Assembly (NCBI GenBank): GCA_020536535.1
Contig: JAHLWZ010000835.1
Span: forward strand, 25,562-89,561
DNA from: Pelomyxa schiedti
Taxonomy: Eukaryota; Evosea; Pelobiontida; Pelomyxidae
DNA length: 64,000 bases
Direction: 5' to 3'
Translations under genes and position numbers: made by a program
Shown here: positions 1 to 12,215 of the stretch, one piece after another
Position numbering within the stretch: position 1 is the stretch's first letter
Layout: the number at the start of each line of letters is the position of its first letter
Notes under the pieces: model-generated
Told to the model about the DNA's origin: nothing
Seen by the model: the letters and a program-made list of their open reading frames with translations, nothing else
Database searches by the model: none

Positions 1-850
1 TGTCACAAGTTATGCCAACAGCCTTATTGGAACAAACTCGTAACGTACTGCGCAGCTGCTTCAACACGATTGTAGTAAAGCATGTGTTTACTTTGCAGTT
101 CGAACGTGGCGTGGATGACAGTAGAGAGCTTGTTTCAACTCTATTTTCCAAGTTGGATCGCACTCGTAAACAACGCGGAGTTATCTGTGCCTCCCCGGAA
201 TCCATTAAGTCTTTGATGTTGAAATTTGTAGAACAGCTTCATGCCATTGAACAAGTCAATATAAACAGCTTGACCCCAACAGGCTCCCAAAGGACTACAG
301 TTGAATCTGTACGCATGCGTGACCAGCTCCTAGCACGCAGCGATATGGCAGATGAACTGGTCAAGATTCTTGATATGTGGAAGCGTGGGGTTCTTATAAT
401 GGATGAAGTTGATGTACTACTCCATCCCCTGAGATCTGAGCTCAATTTCCCCATTGGACATAAGGACGCCATTGACATGTCTGGCCATCGCTGGGATTTG
501 CCAATTCACCTCATTGATGCAATCTTCTTTGCAACCACTGGCCGTAGTTCTTGTGACGTACAGACTTTCTCAAAACAAGCAGCTGCACTCAAAGTCGATC
601 CTGCTGCTCTCCTCAAAAGCATATCCGTTGCAGTTTCTCAAGGATTTGACGCACACAAAATGCAACACCAACCGCACCTTGTTCTTTTGGACCAGGATTG
701 GTACCATGGCTCTCTAAAGCCACTTTTGGCTCAATGGGCATTGTTATGGCTATATGACCGATTTGTTGGTGCTGTCACTGTTCCTAGTGAAATACTTTAC
801 AGTTACATAACTGGTGAAAATCCTGACACCCATAGAACAAAAGTATCAAC

Positions 851-882
<32 letters not shown>

Positions 883-3800
883 ATCTTAATTCTTAATCCT
901 CACTCTGATTTTTCACAGATCGAAGAGGGTCTTTTGCCGGAATCGAAAAAGCTCCTTAATTTGACTAGAAATTGGCTTCTTCACCTGTTCCCTCATGTCC
1001 TCGCTAAGATAAATCGAGTAACTTTTGGCTTGTTGACTCCAGCAGACATGTTAAATATCGATCCTCGTACCCCCCAAAGTAGACTTCTGATGGCGGTATG
1101 CGTTTCCTCATCTAAACTTTACTAATTTTCTGCGTAAAACAGGTGCCGTTCGTTGGTAAGGACGTGCCATCACGTTCATCCGAATTTGCTCACCCCGACG
1201 CTGTTATTGGCTTGACGATTTTGGCATATAGATATGAAGGCGTTAGGCAAAGTGACCTTATGCGCGTGATGTCACAATTGAAACAAGACTTTGCACGGCA
1301 GGTTGGTCCCCGGGAGCAGAGACCCGCCAGTACAATGTTCAAAAATTGGCTTGCACTTGCCAGGGAAACCGCTTCTGCAGCTGTTGTTGCTGCCTCTTCA
1401 TCAATTCTTCCTCTGGCACTTTTCCAGCCAAATGATCCCAAGCAAATGACACAGGTAGTCTTCATTTTTTTACTTTTTATTAATTAGTCAACCTAGCTCT
1501 ATGCCCTTGTAAGAAGGCTGCCGCAACTAATACATTATTATCTCTGTCAACATGTCTTCCCAGCTTGCATGAACTTCCAACTACTGAAAGTATGAACAGT
1601 AAAATGCTGTATTGCCTCCAGCTTATTGCCCTTCACAGGTCAGTGCTTGTGGGCATGAGCTTGGTAGCAATTTGTTGTTTGGAAGACGCATTGGCTTCTC
1701 AGGGACACCTTCGAATCTTCTTCCACTGGATCTTGGAGAGTGTCAATACGAGCCTGGATCTGATGGAAAGATCCTTAATGTTCTTACATCTCCAAATGTC
1801 GTCTCTGCATCTTTGAAAACTGTGAACTCCTTTAACCAATAAAATGTAAATGTAACACCACTGTAAGGATTGGACGGCAAAAAGCCTGCTCCGTGACATT
1901 TGTCAGGCAGATCCTCCCTTCCTTGCCCTTATTGACACAGGCGCCCTAATCACTGGAATGGACAATGAAGAAGTTGCACATTTCATGCTGCAATTGTTGC
2001 CTGGTTAGAATTTGTGTTTTCTCATTCCCTGTTTCTTACCACATTCACAAGACTGGATGGAGGGCTTCGTTTACCTTGACAGAGCTGATAGGCAAATGGT
2101 ATTACTTCGCTCTGGGCAATCAGTCAAGCTTTCTGAGTGTGGAATCAGTCCAAGTAGGAGGTTCACATTTTATGATCAGGTTTGATGTTACTACTCTACA
2201 TTGTTCTTCTCTAAAGTAGGGAAAAACAGGTTCACACTACAGGAATGGATATTAAACAAGCGTCAAATGCAAGAGCAGTTGTGACTATAGGAAAGGATAT
2301 GACATTTAGGGACTATGCCCAAGGGTGCTATCGAATGCGAGGTTGGAAAAATATCAGATTATTAAACGGAAATGCGGACTCATTATTGATAAAAGGAATT
2401 GGAAAGGGCATGTGCATTCATGTGTTTGTCATCCAGGAAGTACTCAACAAACTTGCTCAAGATTTAGGCACCCATCAGTAAGAAATTTACCCTTGTATCT
2501 CTTCTTACCCAAGGCAAGGACGAACCGACCCGAATTGGATATTCCTGCATGGCTCCTTCTGAATTCTATGCGAATGGAGAGCCTCCAGTTTGTCAAGATG
2601 GGACAACAAGTAATTTACTTCCATCCAGTTATTCCACCAGTAGGGACTCATTATACCGAAAAGGAACTGCAAAATATTTTCCGGAAAAAAGCTCTTTCCA
2701 CTCTTTTGGATGAATCAAGGGCACACTACTCTGAGGCTCCAATGTACAGATTACGTAGATTCCACGATGCCCCACCACCATTAAATGAGTTTTTGCGCAC
2801 ATGTGTCCAACATTTCCGAGAGGTTTTTTCCTACTCATAGTTTTTTACCTGACATCTTTCTTAAAAATCAGGTTATTGACTACACGATTGAGAATGCAGT
2901 TCCGAAGCCACACAGGTACATTGAGAAGATTCAAGAAGATGTTGTGAAGCAAGAACCGCTTTCCATTGAAGCCCCCTCCAGGGATAGAGTCAATTCCGTT
3001 CTTAAGAATTTGGGGCAGGTTGGAGCTTACAAAACAACAAGCCGGTAGTTAATCGGTATCAAAGGTAACTGCACAACAAGAAAGTGAAAGGATGGGACCC
3101 ACAGAATCTGACCTTGGGCTAAATGCAGAAGTTGTCCATGAGCAAGAAGCGCAAGCACAGGAAGAGGCAGAAGAAGAAGCAGAAGAAGAACAACAGAAGA
3201 TCAGTGCTTTCACTCGGGATGACGAAAGCCACATCCCTTGGAACGGTACTTGTGCAACATTAATGGCCCAGGCTCTCACCCCAAAATAAATGCAGCCTCT
3301 CTTCTCACTGAGATTCCTAGTGGGGAGCTCAAGGGTGGGGAACCTTTTTACAAGTTTAAACATTTCCACGTACGTGAACAACAACCAAAATTAAAATTCC
3401 CGGAGAGCATGATGCTCTCAGACAATTTCTTCCGGCCAAGGTATGAAACTTCCCTCTTAGTTGGGAATTGAATAACAATGTTATCAGATGGGTTGGTGTT
3501 GGTGATAGGCGGCTTAAAAATGTTGCCGTTTTCCTTGAGTGGGCACCAGTGATGTCATCTGAAATTGCCCGTGTGCGCACACCCCTCTTGATGAAACAAA
3601 TAAGTACAGGTTGTGGCAATACAAGTTGCAAGACTCCGACTTGTAGATCAAATCCACAGTATGCCACCATTTTTTGTAGTTTCGCCTCTCAAATATCCAA
3701 AGAATGAAGCCACTGGACCCCTCAGATACTCCCGCTAAATTAGCTGTGCAATTAGCACTCCAAACATCCGCTGTGGCTGATCCCAAACGTCATCTTCCTC

Positions 3801-5292
3801 TTTTCTGCCCCTCCACAATCGAGGCAATGATTCAACCAGAGTTCTCAACTTCTCTGGCCAAAACATCCAACAGGTACTTGTCCCACTGTCCTTGTGGGAT
3901 TTAGGTAAATCCTTGGCAGGTTTGTGGTGGCATTATCCCTTGCCGAAGCAGAGACAATCAGAAAGATAATCCATAGTGAACAAACGCTTATCACAAAAGC
4001 TGCACTTGCTTTGCATACAATAGATGGACTCTTGATGGACAACACACCAAATTATATACCGGAGGCATGCCTACTTTTTGCACAAATTATCACACTTACA
4101 TCTATTTTTTCTTAGCTATCTGGTGAGCTTGGACTCGTAGGGATGGCGTTGCAGAGTCTCCGTTTCTTCAACTGTGAGATGTACTTCTCTGATGAAGGTA
4201 GATTCATTTTTCATTTCTGTGCTCCATGTAATGTGGTAAAAGAGTTGGACGCTCTGGAGCACTCACTTGCCGCTTCTGGACTCACCGACCGCCTTCAATT
4301 CTTCACGGAATGTTTGAGGTGCCATTATTTGTGACTGCAATCTGTTTGCTTACATTCGTAGGTTGCGGAGACGGCAGCGCAATTTGTGGGGAGATACACC
4401 CCTTGCTAAGTTCTTCTCACCTCGTGAAGAGTGGAAGAATTTGCGGGCTCGCGCGATTGCGGAACAAATTTCTATTGTATTTCCGAAATCCATGTCTCTA
4501 TTATTTATATACTTTGTTCGCAGGCAATCAAGGCCGCGTTGCATGATAAGAAGCAACACCTAGACCCCTACCAAATGTTTGAGCACTTTGATGACGACCA
4601 TGACGGCAAACTAAGCTACGCTCAGGTGGCCCTTTCAGAAATATGTTCGTAACCTCAATTTACTCACGTTTTGCCCCTGTAGCTCGATCACCTGTTTGAT
4701 TGGATGAGACTTGGTTTTGCACCTGGTGACTATCACGAGATTGTCAAAATTCTAGATACTGCCAACACTGGGACCGTCTCCCAGAGGGATTTCATAACCA
4801 CTTTCGGAATTCCCTCGCACGACGAAGTTCTAGCCATCGAAGCTGTGAGCTACCCCTTGATCCATTAATAAATTCCACTCACTCCCTCCCAGGAGAAACA
4901 GATCAACAACGTTCCTGCCGAACCCAAACAAACGGGCCGATGGCGTTGCAGCAACTGCACATACATGAATTCACCACTGGTATGCATCCATTCCCTCAAC
5001 ACACAAACAAAAAAAAAAAAGCAAAATCCAATCATCCACACGCAGCACAACACAGAGCTACGCACTCTTCTCTATCTTCCCAACACAACACAACACTCAC
5101 CACCATGTCCCACAGGAAACAACTTGCTGCATGTGTGAAGTTGGCTGGTCAGGAGAGCGAGAGTGCCCAAGGGACAAGTGGATGTGCCCCCCTGAGCGCG
5201 GCGGGTGCACATTCTTCAACCCAGTCTCCCAATTCTACTGCGAAATGTGCAACAGGGCGCGCCCTGACCTCATTTCGCACAGGTTGGTGTGA
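1..5292 (+). CDS. DUF3638/DUF3645 giant protein, 3' part, with AZUL-like, EF-hand and RanBP2 zinc-finger C-terminus
   Basis: The gene is cut by the left window edge, so its start is missing; it ends at TGA 5290-5292. Exons read in order: VDVLLHPLRSELNFP (about 400-450), FPHVLAKINRVTFGLL (about 985-1030), SSEFAHPDAVIGLTILAYR (1176-1232, DUF3645-type), FGRRIGFSGTPSNLLP (1678-1725), FYDQVHTTGMDIKQ (about 2171-2264) and GKDMTFRDYAQGCYRMRG (2293-2346). These are hallmark blocks of the large DUF3638/DUF3645 proteins of plants, fungi and protists, which databases often label ubiquitinyl hydrolase-like; their reaction is not established. Downstream come an acidic coiled stretch (3130-3200), a CGNTSCKTPTC cluster (AZUL-like, about 3610-3800), LSLAEAETIRKI (about 3935), two EF-hand loops (DDDHDGKLSYAQ about 4590; DTANTGTVSQRD about 4757) and two RanBP2-type fingers (WRCSNC...CCMC 4942-5142; WMCPPERGGC...CEMC 5180-5258). 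Many short introns. Family assignment is firm, function unknown. Confidence 0.85.
853..882. repeat. 30-base poly-C tract inside an intron
   Basis: Thirty consecutive C residues lie in a non-coding gap of the DUF3638 gene. The donor is GTGAAA at 814. The CAG acceptor ending at 918 is out of phase with the upstream exon, while the AAG ending at 925 restores phase (SYIT then EGLLPES), so the intron is probably 814-925. Translation through the tract gives only polyproline. Confidence 0.9.
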
Positions 5293-5443
5293 GCAGGTCC
5301 ACGTAGTTGTACCAAAACGATGGGTTCTATGCTATTTTGCTATTACTAGATGACTAATTTTCCCCGAGCGGCTTTTGTCGACAAATAACAAACAAAACCT
5401 AAGATTCAAAAAAGTGGTGAAGATTAAGTTAATTGCGACACGG

Positions 5444-7657
5444 ATGTCGTTGGACGCCAACACGCAGCCGGAAATGCGACAGCAGGAGAAAGAGGAGAAG
5501 AAGGTAGGGAACGACGAGGCAGCTGCAACCACAGTAGTCACGACGCCCGTCAAAAAGAAATCTGCTGCAACGTCACCAGCGTCCACTGGCTCGAAGAAGA
5601 CGGAAAGTTTGGCTTCTCGTTTGAGACCGCGGCGACCTGCGAGGAAGTTTTACGCTGAGGAGAGCTGGGAGGAGGAAAAGAAGGCCAAGAGGGCAAAGAA
5701 GGCGAGGAAGTCCCGATCCAACAAGGAAAAGAAGAAAAAAGGAGGGGGGGAGAAAGCACCAAGAAAGGACTCTGGTTCGAAGGCCTCACCCAAATCGTCT
5801 GGTGCGTCGAAACACTCTGAGAAGCAAATTGTTATTACCGTTTCAGATAGTGATAGAAGTGAGTCTGAGGAGGAGGAGGAAGAGGCACCAGGTGGTGCCA
5901 GTGGGGTGTCATCAAGTGAAGTTGATAAATCAAGCCAATCTTCCAGTACTAGTCCTGTGAAAGATGGGAAGGATGCTGCGAGTACTAGCCCTGTGAAAGA
6001 TGTGAGTGATCCAGTGGATGCTCCCACTTCCCAACGTGACAATTATATGAACCTAGCAATCAGGTTGTGTAGTGACTTGGAATAAAATTACTTCCATTAA
6101 CCTCCAGCGACAGAAGTCTGTCAGGAAAAGTAGGGACAATTTCTAATATGAGCATGTTTCAAAAGCGTACACTCCCTCTCTATGTAATACTCATATTTAG
6201 ATTACATAATTATTCTTTCTTTTACAGATTATATCGTGCCGTTTTATTCAGCATTATCAAAGGTTACCTCTCCTTCCATTTTTTGGTCTTCTTATTACTT
6301 TTAAGGAAGAAAAATCAAAGGAAATATGTCGCACCTGGCAGGAGGCTGGATATGAGAGACTGAAAGATTTCCTTTTCGTACTACGGGACAAGGGGTGTAT
6401 CCTAAAAAATAACCGTGCAATACTTGAGAATCAGTCAAAACCTCAACTCTAAAGAAGACATATCACTCAAGCATAACTGTGTGCGCGTTATTTTCGATGG
6501 TTCCAATCACCTTGCTGAAGATGAAGATGAAGATGAAGATGCCGCAGGTATCTTAAATTCCTCACAACTTCGAGGAGTAAGAAAATTACAGAAGATCGAC
6601 AATTGCCAATAAAGAGACCGCCTGACACAGACGCCTCTCAACTTGCGGAGCCCCCTCAGAGCAAAAAACCCGAAGTTGATGAGGCTTCAAAACCCACAGC
6701 AGTGGCAACAAGCCCAGTGTCAAAAGGCGATGAAAAGTGTGGTGAGTAGTCTGCCTTAACTATATGGAAAACTCAAGTGCAAAAAGAAGTACCCAAACCC
6801 GAAGCCGTGGTGAAAGTGAAAGGTTCTAGTACACGTTGGTTCTGTAAATTTCTAAGCAGTAATCAGAAAAAATCACATGCCCAGTGTGCAATCATGAGCT
6901 GTCAGATTCCCCACCAGACCAACGAATCGTTCATATTAACGAGTGCCTTGATCGCCAAGAACGCAGGGAAAGAAAAGTTCGTTGTCCTTCCTGTAGCACT
7001 GTTTACCCCGCTTTCGAGCTTGGAGTGCATTTTCTCTCTCATCAACTCGGTTCCCCAATGGGTGCAGCCGAGCCTCGCTCCTGGACAATGCCGGTCATGC
7101 TGAACATGTCCTGCCCTTTGTGCCCGGGAAATGTGTGCCAGACCTTTTCTTTTTTTTAATACAACAACCTAATCCTTGCTTTCCCACAGGCGCCAGAGGT
7201 TGACTTGCTACTTCATTTTCAGGCAGTTCACAGGCACCACCTCTTTTGGCTCCTAAGAAAAACTTGTAATTCTACTTTAGAAACTTGTTGACATCTGAGA
7301 CAATTACTCTTTACGACACCTATGTCCGGCGATGCTTCGAAAATAATTCGACCAACCCAAAGACTGAATACCTTGGTACATGTAACCATTTTCGGGCTTT
7401 TCCGTTTCACCCATGAACAGTGGTGGTACTTACAAAGGAGACGAGCAGCAAGGCAGGGGAATGCTCCATTTGCTGTGAAGATTTTTGTGAAGGTTCTTTT
7501 TCCACATCTCCTCATTCTTCTTTAACCAGTACAAAAAAAAAATGTAGGTCAAGAAGCAGCAAGGCTGCAGTGCCTGTGCTTATTTCACAAGCACTGCATT
7601 GAACAATGGTTCACCAAGCCAACTGGTGCTGGTTGCCCTGTCCACAACAAAGTGTGA
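5444..7657 (+). CDS. Zinc-finger/RING-H2 protein with charged disordered N-terminus (probable E3 ubiquitin ligase)
   Basis: The start is ATG 5444 (MSLDANTQPEMRQQ), leading into about 210 residues rich in K, E and S with acidic runs and two SPVKD repeats. A 44-nt intron (about 6063-6106) joins this to exons reading FIQHYQRLPLLPFFG and GYERLKDFLFVLRDKGC (6230-6420). Then come a D/E run (6520-6540), a C2HC unit CPVCNHEL...HINEC (about 6880-6945), a CPSC pair, and CPLCPGN joined by splicing to a segment with LLLHFQAVH (a C2H2 pattern). The last part is a RING-H2: ECSICCEDFCEG spliced to LQCLCLFHKHCIEQWF...CPVH, stop TGA 7655. RING-H2 domains bind E2 enzymes, so ubiquitin ligase activity is inferred, and the C2HC unit resembles UBZ4-type ubiquitin binders. 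It could be two genes split near 6650; I favour one. Confidence 0.7.
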
Positions 7658-7956
7658 CTTCCTCACCTGAGTGTTCTCCCCAATAACCCACGACGCTTGT
7701 TTGTATGGCTACTTAAGAAAGAACAGGGCAACACCCTTTTCTCTCCATATTTTTCCTTGTTCAAACAATTCCCAACACAACAGAATCCTTCCTTTCACTC
7801 AGCACCATAATAACTCCCACGGCGTGGTTCCTGATACCAACTTTGTTCGGCTCTTCTAGCCGTTTTTAGACCTGTTCTCTGAATTACCGTTTCGCTTTTG
7901 GTTGGTTTTTAGAGAGAAAACACCAGAAAATAACAAAATAAAATAAACAACAAACA

Positions 7957-9139
7957 ATGTCAGCAACAACCTCGAGTGCCACTTCGACGACGATTACGCC
8001 GCCGGCAACAACCACGACCAAGACAAGCACGCTGAGATCCAGTGGCCTCATTGCCAGGCCCCACGCGTGCACGTTCGACAAGTGGTTTGGACCAAACAAG
8101 AACGTGCGACTGCGCGAGTTTGGTGATTTGTCGGCCATTGCAAAGGCTCCCATAATCCCTGGGTTTCCCTCCGTTTCATTGACCTCCATTCTTACCGCTG
8201 GCTATTTGGCAGAACAAGTATGTTAGAGGATACTTTTTGTGTGTTACTGTTTGTTTGCATTTTGTATCTTGGGGTTTTTTTTTTTTTGGGTACATTGAAT
8301 ATTACAAACTGAGAACTTTTTTCCTAAAGCTGGAGCTGCCTTTGATTGGTGTTATATCATCACCACTCTTCCCACCCCGTTGTGTTCTGGACAGGGGGAG
8401 GCCATGCCACCCAATCAGGATATTTGGTGATGCCCGCCTTGTTGTGATCATGTGCGAATTCAAGGTTTCTCCTGCCATTCGAACTGAGTTTTTTTGAAAC
8501 AAAATCGTAGCTTGAACCTCCAGAGTTGGCTGCCGCTGTGTGTGAAGCCATGTTTGATTTTTCCGCTCGACACCAATCATCGATGATTATCACTGTGGAG
8601 GGTACTTGTTTCTCAGCTCCAGTGTTTTATGTCATGATGTAACAGGTGATCCATCCAAGAAGCCAACTGATGATGACGGTTTTGCAATTCAGAACCTTCT
8701 CTTTGTTTCCACCAGTTCCATCTTTACTGCAAAGATGTCAGGTACACAGTTACCACTTTCTAATATCCAACTCACAATATACTATCTGCAGAGGTTGGAC
8801 ACCAGCCCCTAGAGAATGGCCTCATTTCCGGAATGACCGGATTGATCCTTGCTGAAGGACCTCTTTGTGATGTAGAAGTAGCGTGCCTCCTTTGCCCATG
8901 CAATCCCATGTACCCAGAGGCCTACAGTGCTGTTGCAGTAGTCAATGCGATAGCCCATTTCCTCACTGATATCAGTATGCTCTTAATTGTTGCCTTTCTC
9001 CACTTAACCATCCTCAAAAGGAATTGATACCAGCCAACTGGAACAAAAAGCCCGCACTTTGCAGCAACAGGTCACAAACCTTCTCAAGGCAGAGAGCATG
9101 TCCAAGAGACCAGCACCTTCCTCTTTTATGTACGCCTAA
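7957..9139 (+). CDS. PAC2-family proteasome-assembly-chaperone-like protein
   Basis: Six exons can be placed exactly: 7957-8217, 8330-8464, 8511-8601, 8646-8741, 8792-8974, 9021-9139. They sum to 885 bases, giving 294 residues and a stop. After about 45 T/S-rich residues comes GFPSVSLTSILTAGYLAEQ, then LPLIGVISSPLFPPRCV and a PIRIFGDARLVVIMCEF segment. This is the pattern of the PAC2 family in its archaeal/bacterial-like form (glycine-rich opening, 'AGYL-EQL', 'SP-FPP', 'R-P--P-RI-G'). Later parts are GLISGMTGLILAEGPL and a C-terminal helical tail. PAC2 proteins assist 20S proteasome assembly in eukaryotes (PSMG2); for the archaeal-like branch the role is less clear. It resembles the archaeal-like form more than PSMG2, as far as I can recall both. 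Confidence 0.8.
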
Positions 9140-9173
9140 AAGGGTGGGTCCAAAAAAAAAAACTTTTCTTGTT

Positions 9174-12100
9174 TCAAAACAGTAGGATGTCATTTGGTGG
9201 AATCTGATCAAAATCATCTTGGTCTTTCTGTCCTGTGTCGTGGGCTGTGTTTGTTGGGGTTGTTTCCGAGTTCCTTTCAATGGATTCAACGCACACTTGG
9301 TTAGAATTCACCGCACGCACTGGTGTGAACTTCTCTGCTTCATTCTTGCCATCACTGGAAGCATCAGGGATGGGAGTAGTTCTCACAGGTGTGGATGTGG
9401 ATGTGGATGTGGATGTGGATGTGGATGTGGATGTGGATGTGGATGTGGATGTGGATGTGGGAGTTGGTTGCGTGCTTTCGGGAAGAACGGCGCCGGTACG
9501 GCTATCTCTGGGAACAATCCGGCCGTGGTGCGGGCAGGTGTGGGTGTCCCGCCTTGGGCAAAGGAGCCCGTTTCGAAGAGGGAAGTTGCATCTTTGTGGG
9601 GGTTTGGATGGTGGCTTTACCTGGTATATATCTCGTCGTAGAGTGGCCCAGGCAAGGCTGGATGTAGAAAACGATGTTGGTGCCGTACTTTCACCGAAGA
9701 AGCGATGTTCTGTCTGTGAAACATGGTGAGGGCAAAGGAAAATAACAAAGTGAAAGTACCCCGGTCCCCCTAGAAACAGTGTCCACATCCCAGAAATAGA
9801 GAAATACATCGGGTTTCATCACTGGGGCTCTTTTCAGTAGCTCTGGAAAGTGTTGAAATACTGAAGAAATTGTATCATGGATACCTTCTCGGGTTTCCAC
9901 GTGGTCAGGGCAAGTTGGTATCTCTAGTGGTCCTTGCTTCATAAAATATGGTACGTAATCAGGCGGTTTGTCAGACGGTTGTGCACAGGTAGTTGAGGAC
10001 GATGACAATGCTTGTGCTGCCTCTTCTGCCTGGCGACGTGCAATGTCTTTCTCCCTTGCTTCGGCATAATTTGGAACTGGCATGGGCACAAACTCGACGA
10101 AATGTATCCCATCTTGGTCAATCTGTTCCTTGAGCTGATTGCTGGCTTGTGGAGATGAAGGTTTGGGGGCGTTTCCTTCTGAAGGACATGTGATGTTCAG
10201 TTTTTCAGACTCGCGCAACAATTCTCTAACGTGTTGTAGCATGAGTGAGACACGAACAAGCATTTCTTCTGCAGAGACTTTGTCCTTGATCCTCTTTAGG
10301 TCAGTGGTGATAATGTCAAGAGTTTAGAGACATACTTCCGCATTGTCAAGCCGTTCTAAAGTAGAACACCATGTTTCTAGAAGAGGAACATATTTCACAA
10401 CGCAAGTGCCACAAAACTCGGTCAACTGAACAGCAACTGCGGAATTTGGCTTCACAGGTTTAGGAGGGGGGGCCGTAGGGTCAATTGTAGTTGATGTCAC
10501 TGCCAAGTGTTTCACTAGATCCTACAATTGTTGGTTTTTCGTGGGAAAAAACCATCCAACATGGTCAAAGTCTAGATCCACTCCATTTGTGCTGCCAATA
10601 TCGTCATAGATAATCCCCTCCTCTTCCTGAACATAATCGAGTGCCAGTGTCGGAGTGGCCTCCTCCGAAACAGCTTCATTGACCTTCACAGAACTTTCTT
10701 GGATCACTTCTTCCTGAAGGCTCTTGAGATAGAATTCCTGTTTTTTTTTTTTTAAAAAAAGAGTTTTTCATTGAAGGTATTACCATTTGTTTGCTGAATT
10801 CCTCCCACTCAGATTTAAGTATAGGTTCGTCAAGCATCATCTGTAAAAACTTTGCATGAAGGAGCTCTTGAGTCCTTTCCTTCCAGTTACGTTACTTTAG
10901 GCCTTCTCCAAGTGAATTGAATACCTGTTTTCTCTGTCGTTCAGCATCACTGGCGGGAGAGCTTCCAGAAGAAAGTGGAAAACTTTGCAGAGCTCCTTGC
11001 ATAAAAGAATGAGCTGTACGTAACTTCAGTGTACGTTACCCAAGGCAAAAAGAACGAGAATTGGAGACAACTTGCTGGTAAAGATCTCCAAATGCTGTTC
11101 GCCACTCATCCAAAAAGGTTTTCGTCTTCTCTCTAGGATGGTGATGGTAGCCGAATTGAGAAATAGAGTGTTTATTCACAGTTGTACCTGAGAGTTACCA
11201 TCCATTTTCGTGGTGGTGGAAGTGGATTGTTTACGTTAGTCCCCAAACAGAGTTCAAGAATTATCTGTTCATCACGTTAGACACCTTATTTTAAAGGACA
11301 AAACCCTCCCACAATGCTGGTAAAACAGGGGTAATACCTTTAATTCATCAATAATAGCATTCCTAAACGCAGATGAATGCATGAAAATATCGTGTAACAA
11401 CTCGAGCTGTAAAAAAAGCGACACGTTGTAGTTATCAGATTGTTTTTAGCCAACAAGTAAAATTTGAGCATAATGACATACCGTCAAACACCTTGTCTCG
11501 GCATTCTTAGCAGCCAACCTTGTCATAAAGAGATCTTTGACCTTGATAGAAGTGTGAGTTGTTGAGTTTTATTTTTTTATTTGTAAAGAGTAAACAGTGC
11601 AAGGTATGGAGTCGATAAATTATTAAGGTTTTGTGCTGCAGTTTATTTGGTCAGTTTTGTTTACTGCATTTTTTGTGTATTATGGGATGACATAGAAGCC
11701 AGAATCCACTCACACACGTGGTTTGTTTCGCCACATTTGGTCATCGCGCGAACCACTTGCCTGATGTCCTTTTTGACAGCATTCACCGGCGGAGGAAGCC
11801 TCACGCTGAACTCCACCCCCGCGTCGTCGCCCTCCAGGGACCCGCGGGCCAGCGCACGCAACGGGGACGGTGACGGTGACTGAGGATGAAGAGAAGGAGA
11901 GGCCGCAGCGGGCCACGAGCGACGGCCGGAGCCCACAGCCCCACGCCCACAGCCACGGCCGCGGCGGGACTTGGCCGACGGAGACGCTGCGGGAACGGGC
12001 TCGGCAGAGGAGGAGGAGGAGGAGGGGGCGAGCGACGAGCGGCGCGGGCGCTTGGGCGAGGACCTCACTGCCGTGTCGGTTGGGACCGTGGCCGTATTGA

Positions 12101-12190
12101 GCAACTGCCTCAGCTTGTCGCGGTTGTCCAGTGCCGTTGTGTTCTTTCTTGGTTGCGACTTGTCTTCAAAAAAGAAGAAAAATTTTGAGG
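9174..12190 (-). CDS. UVSSA: UVSSA homologue (transcription-coupled repair scaffold)
   Basis: The C-terminal exon reads CNFPLRNGLLCPRRDTHTC followed by PHHGRIVPRDS, the diagnostic cysteine/histidine motif of UVSSA, and ends at a stop on 9174-9176. A long Thr-Ser repeat (9391-9460) follows the motif. The N-terminal exons (11450-11880) give VKKDIRQVVRAMTK, VKDLFMTRLAAKNAETRC and LELLHDIFMHSSAFRNAIIDELK, matching the VHS-like N-terminal domain, which ends in a conserved 'F R ... I I D E L'. UVSSA binds stalled RNA polymerase II, CSA and USP7 during transcription-coupled nucleotide excision repair. Many short exons lie between 9.7 and 11.6 kb. The GC-rich first coding segment (11790-12160) has no in-frame ATG; a pyrimidine-rich AG near 12168 suggests one more upstream exon, so the start is open. 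The 3' end lies 34 bp from the convergent PAC2 gene. Confidence 0.8.
9391..9460. repeat. Hexanucleotide GTGGAT array
   Basis: About twelve GTGGAT units. On the minus strand they encode the Thr-Ser run of the UVSSA C-terminal tail. The plus-strand Val-Asp and Met-Trp readings are shadows. Confidence 0.95.
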
Positions 12191-12215
12191 ATACAAAACG
12201 AAAAAAGTTTTTTGT

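Noticed and set aside
9235-9729. Plus-strand frames with long Val-Asp or Met-Trp runs
   Set aside because: These are shadows of the GTGGAT array, which codes the Thr-Ser tail of UVSSA on the minus strand.
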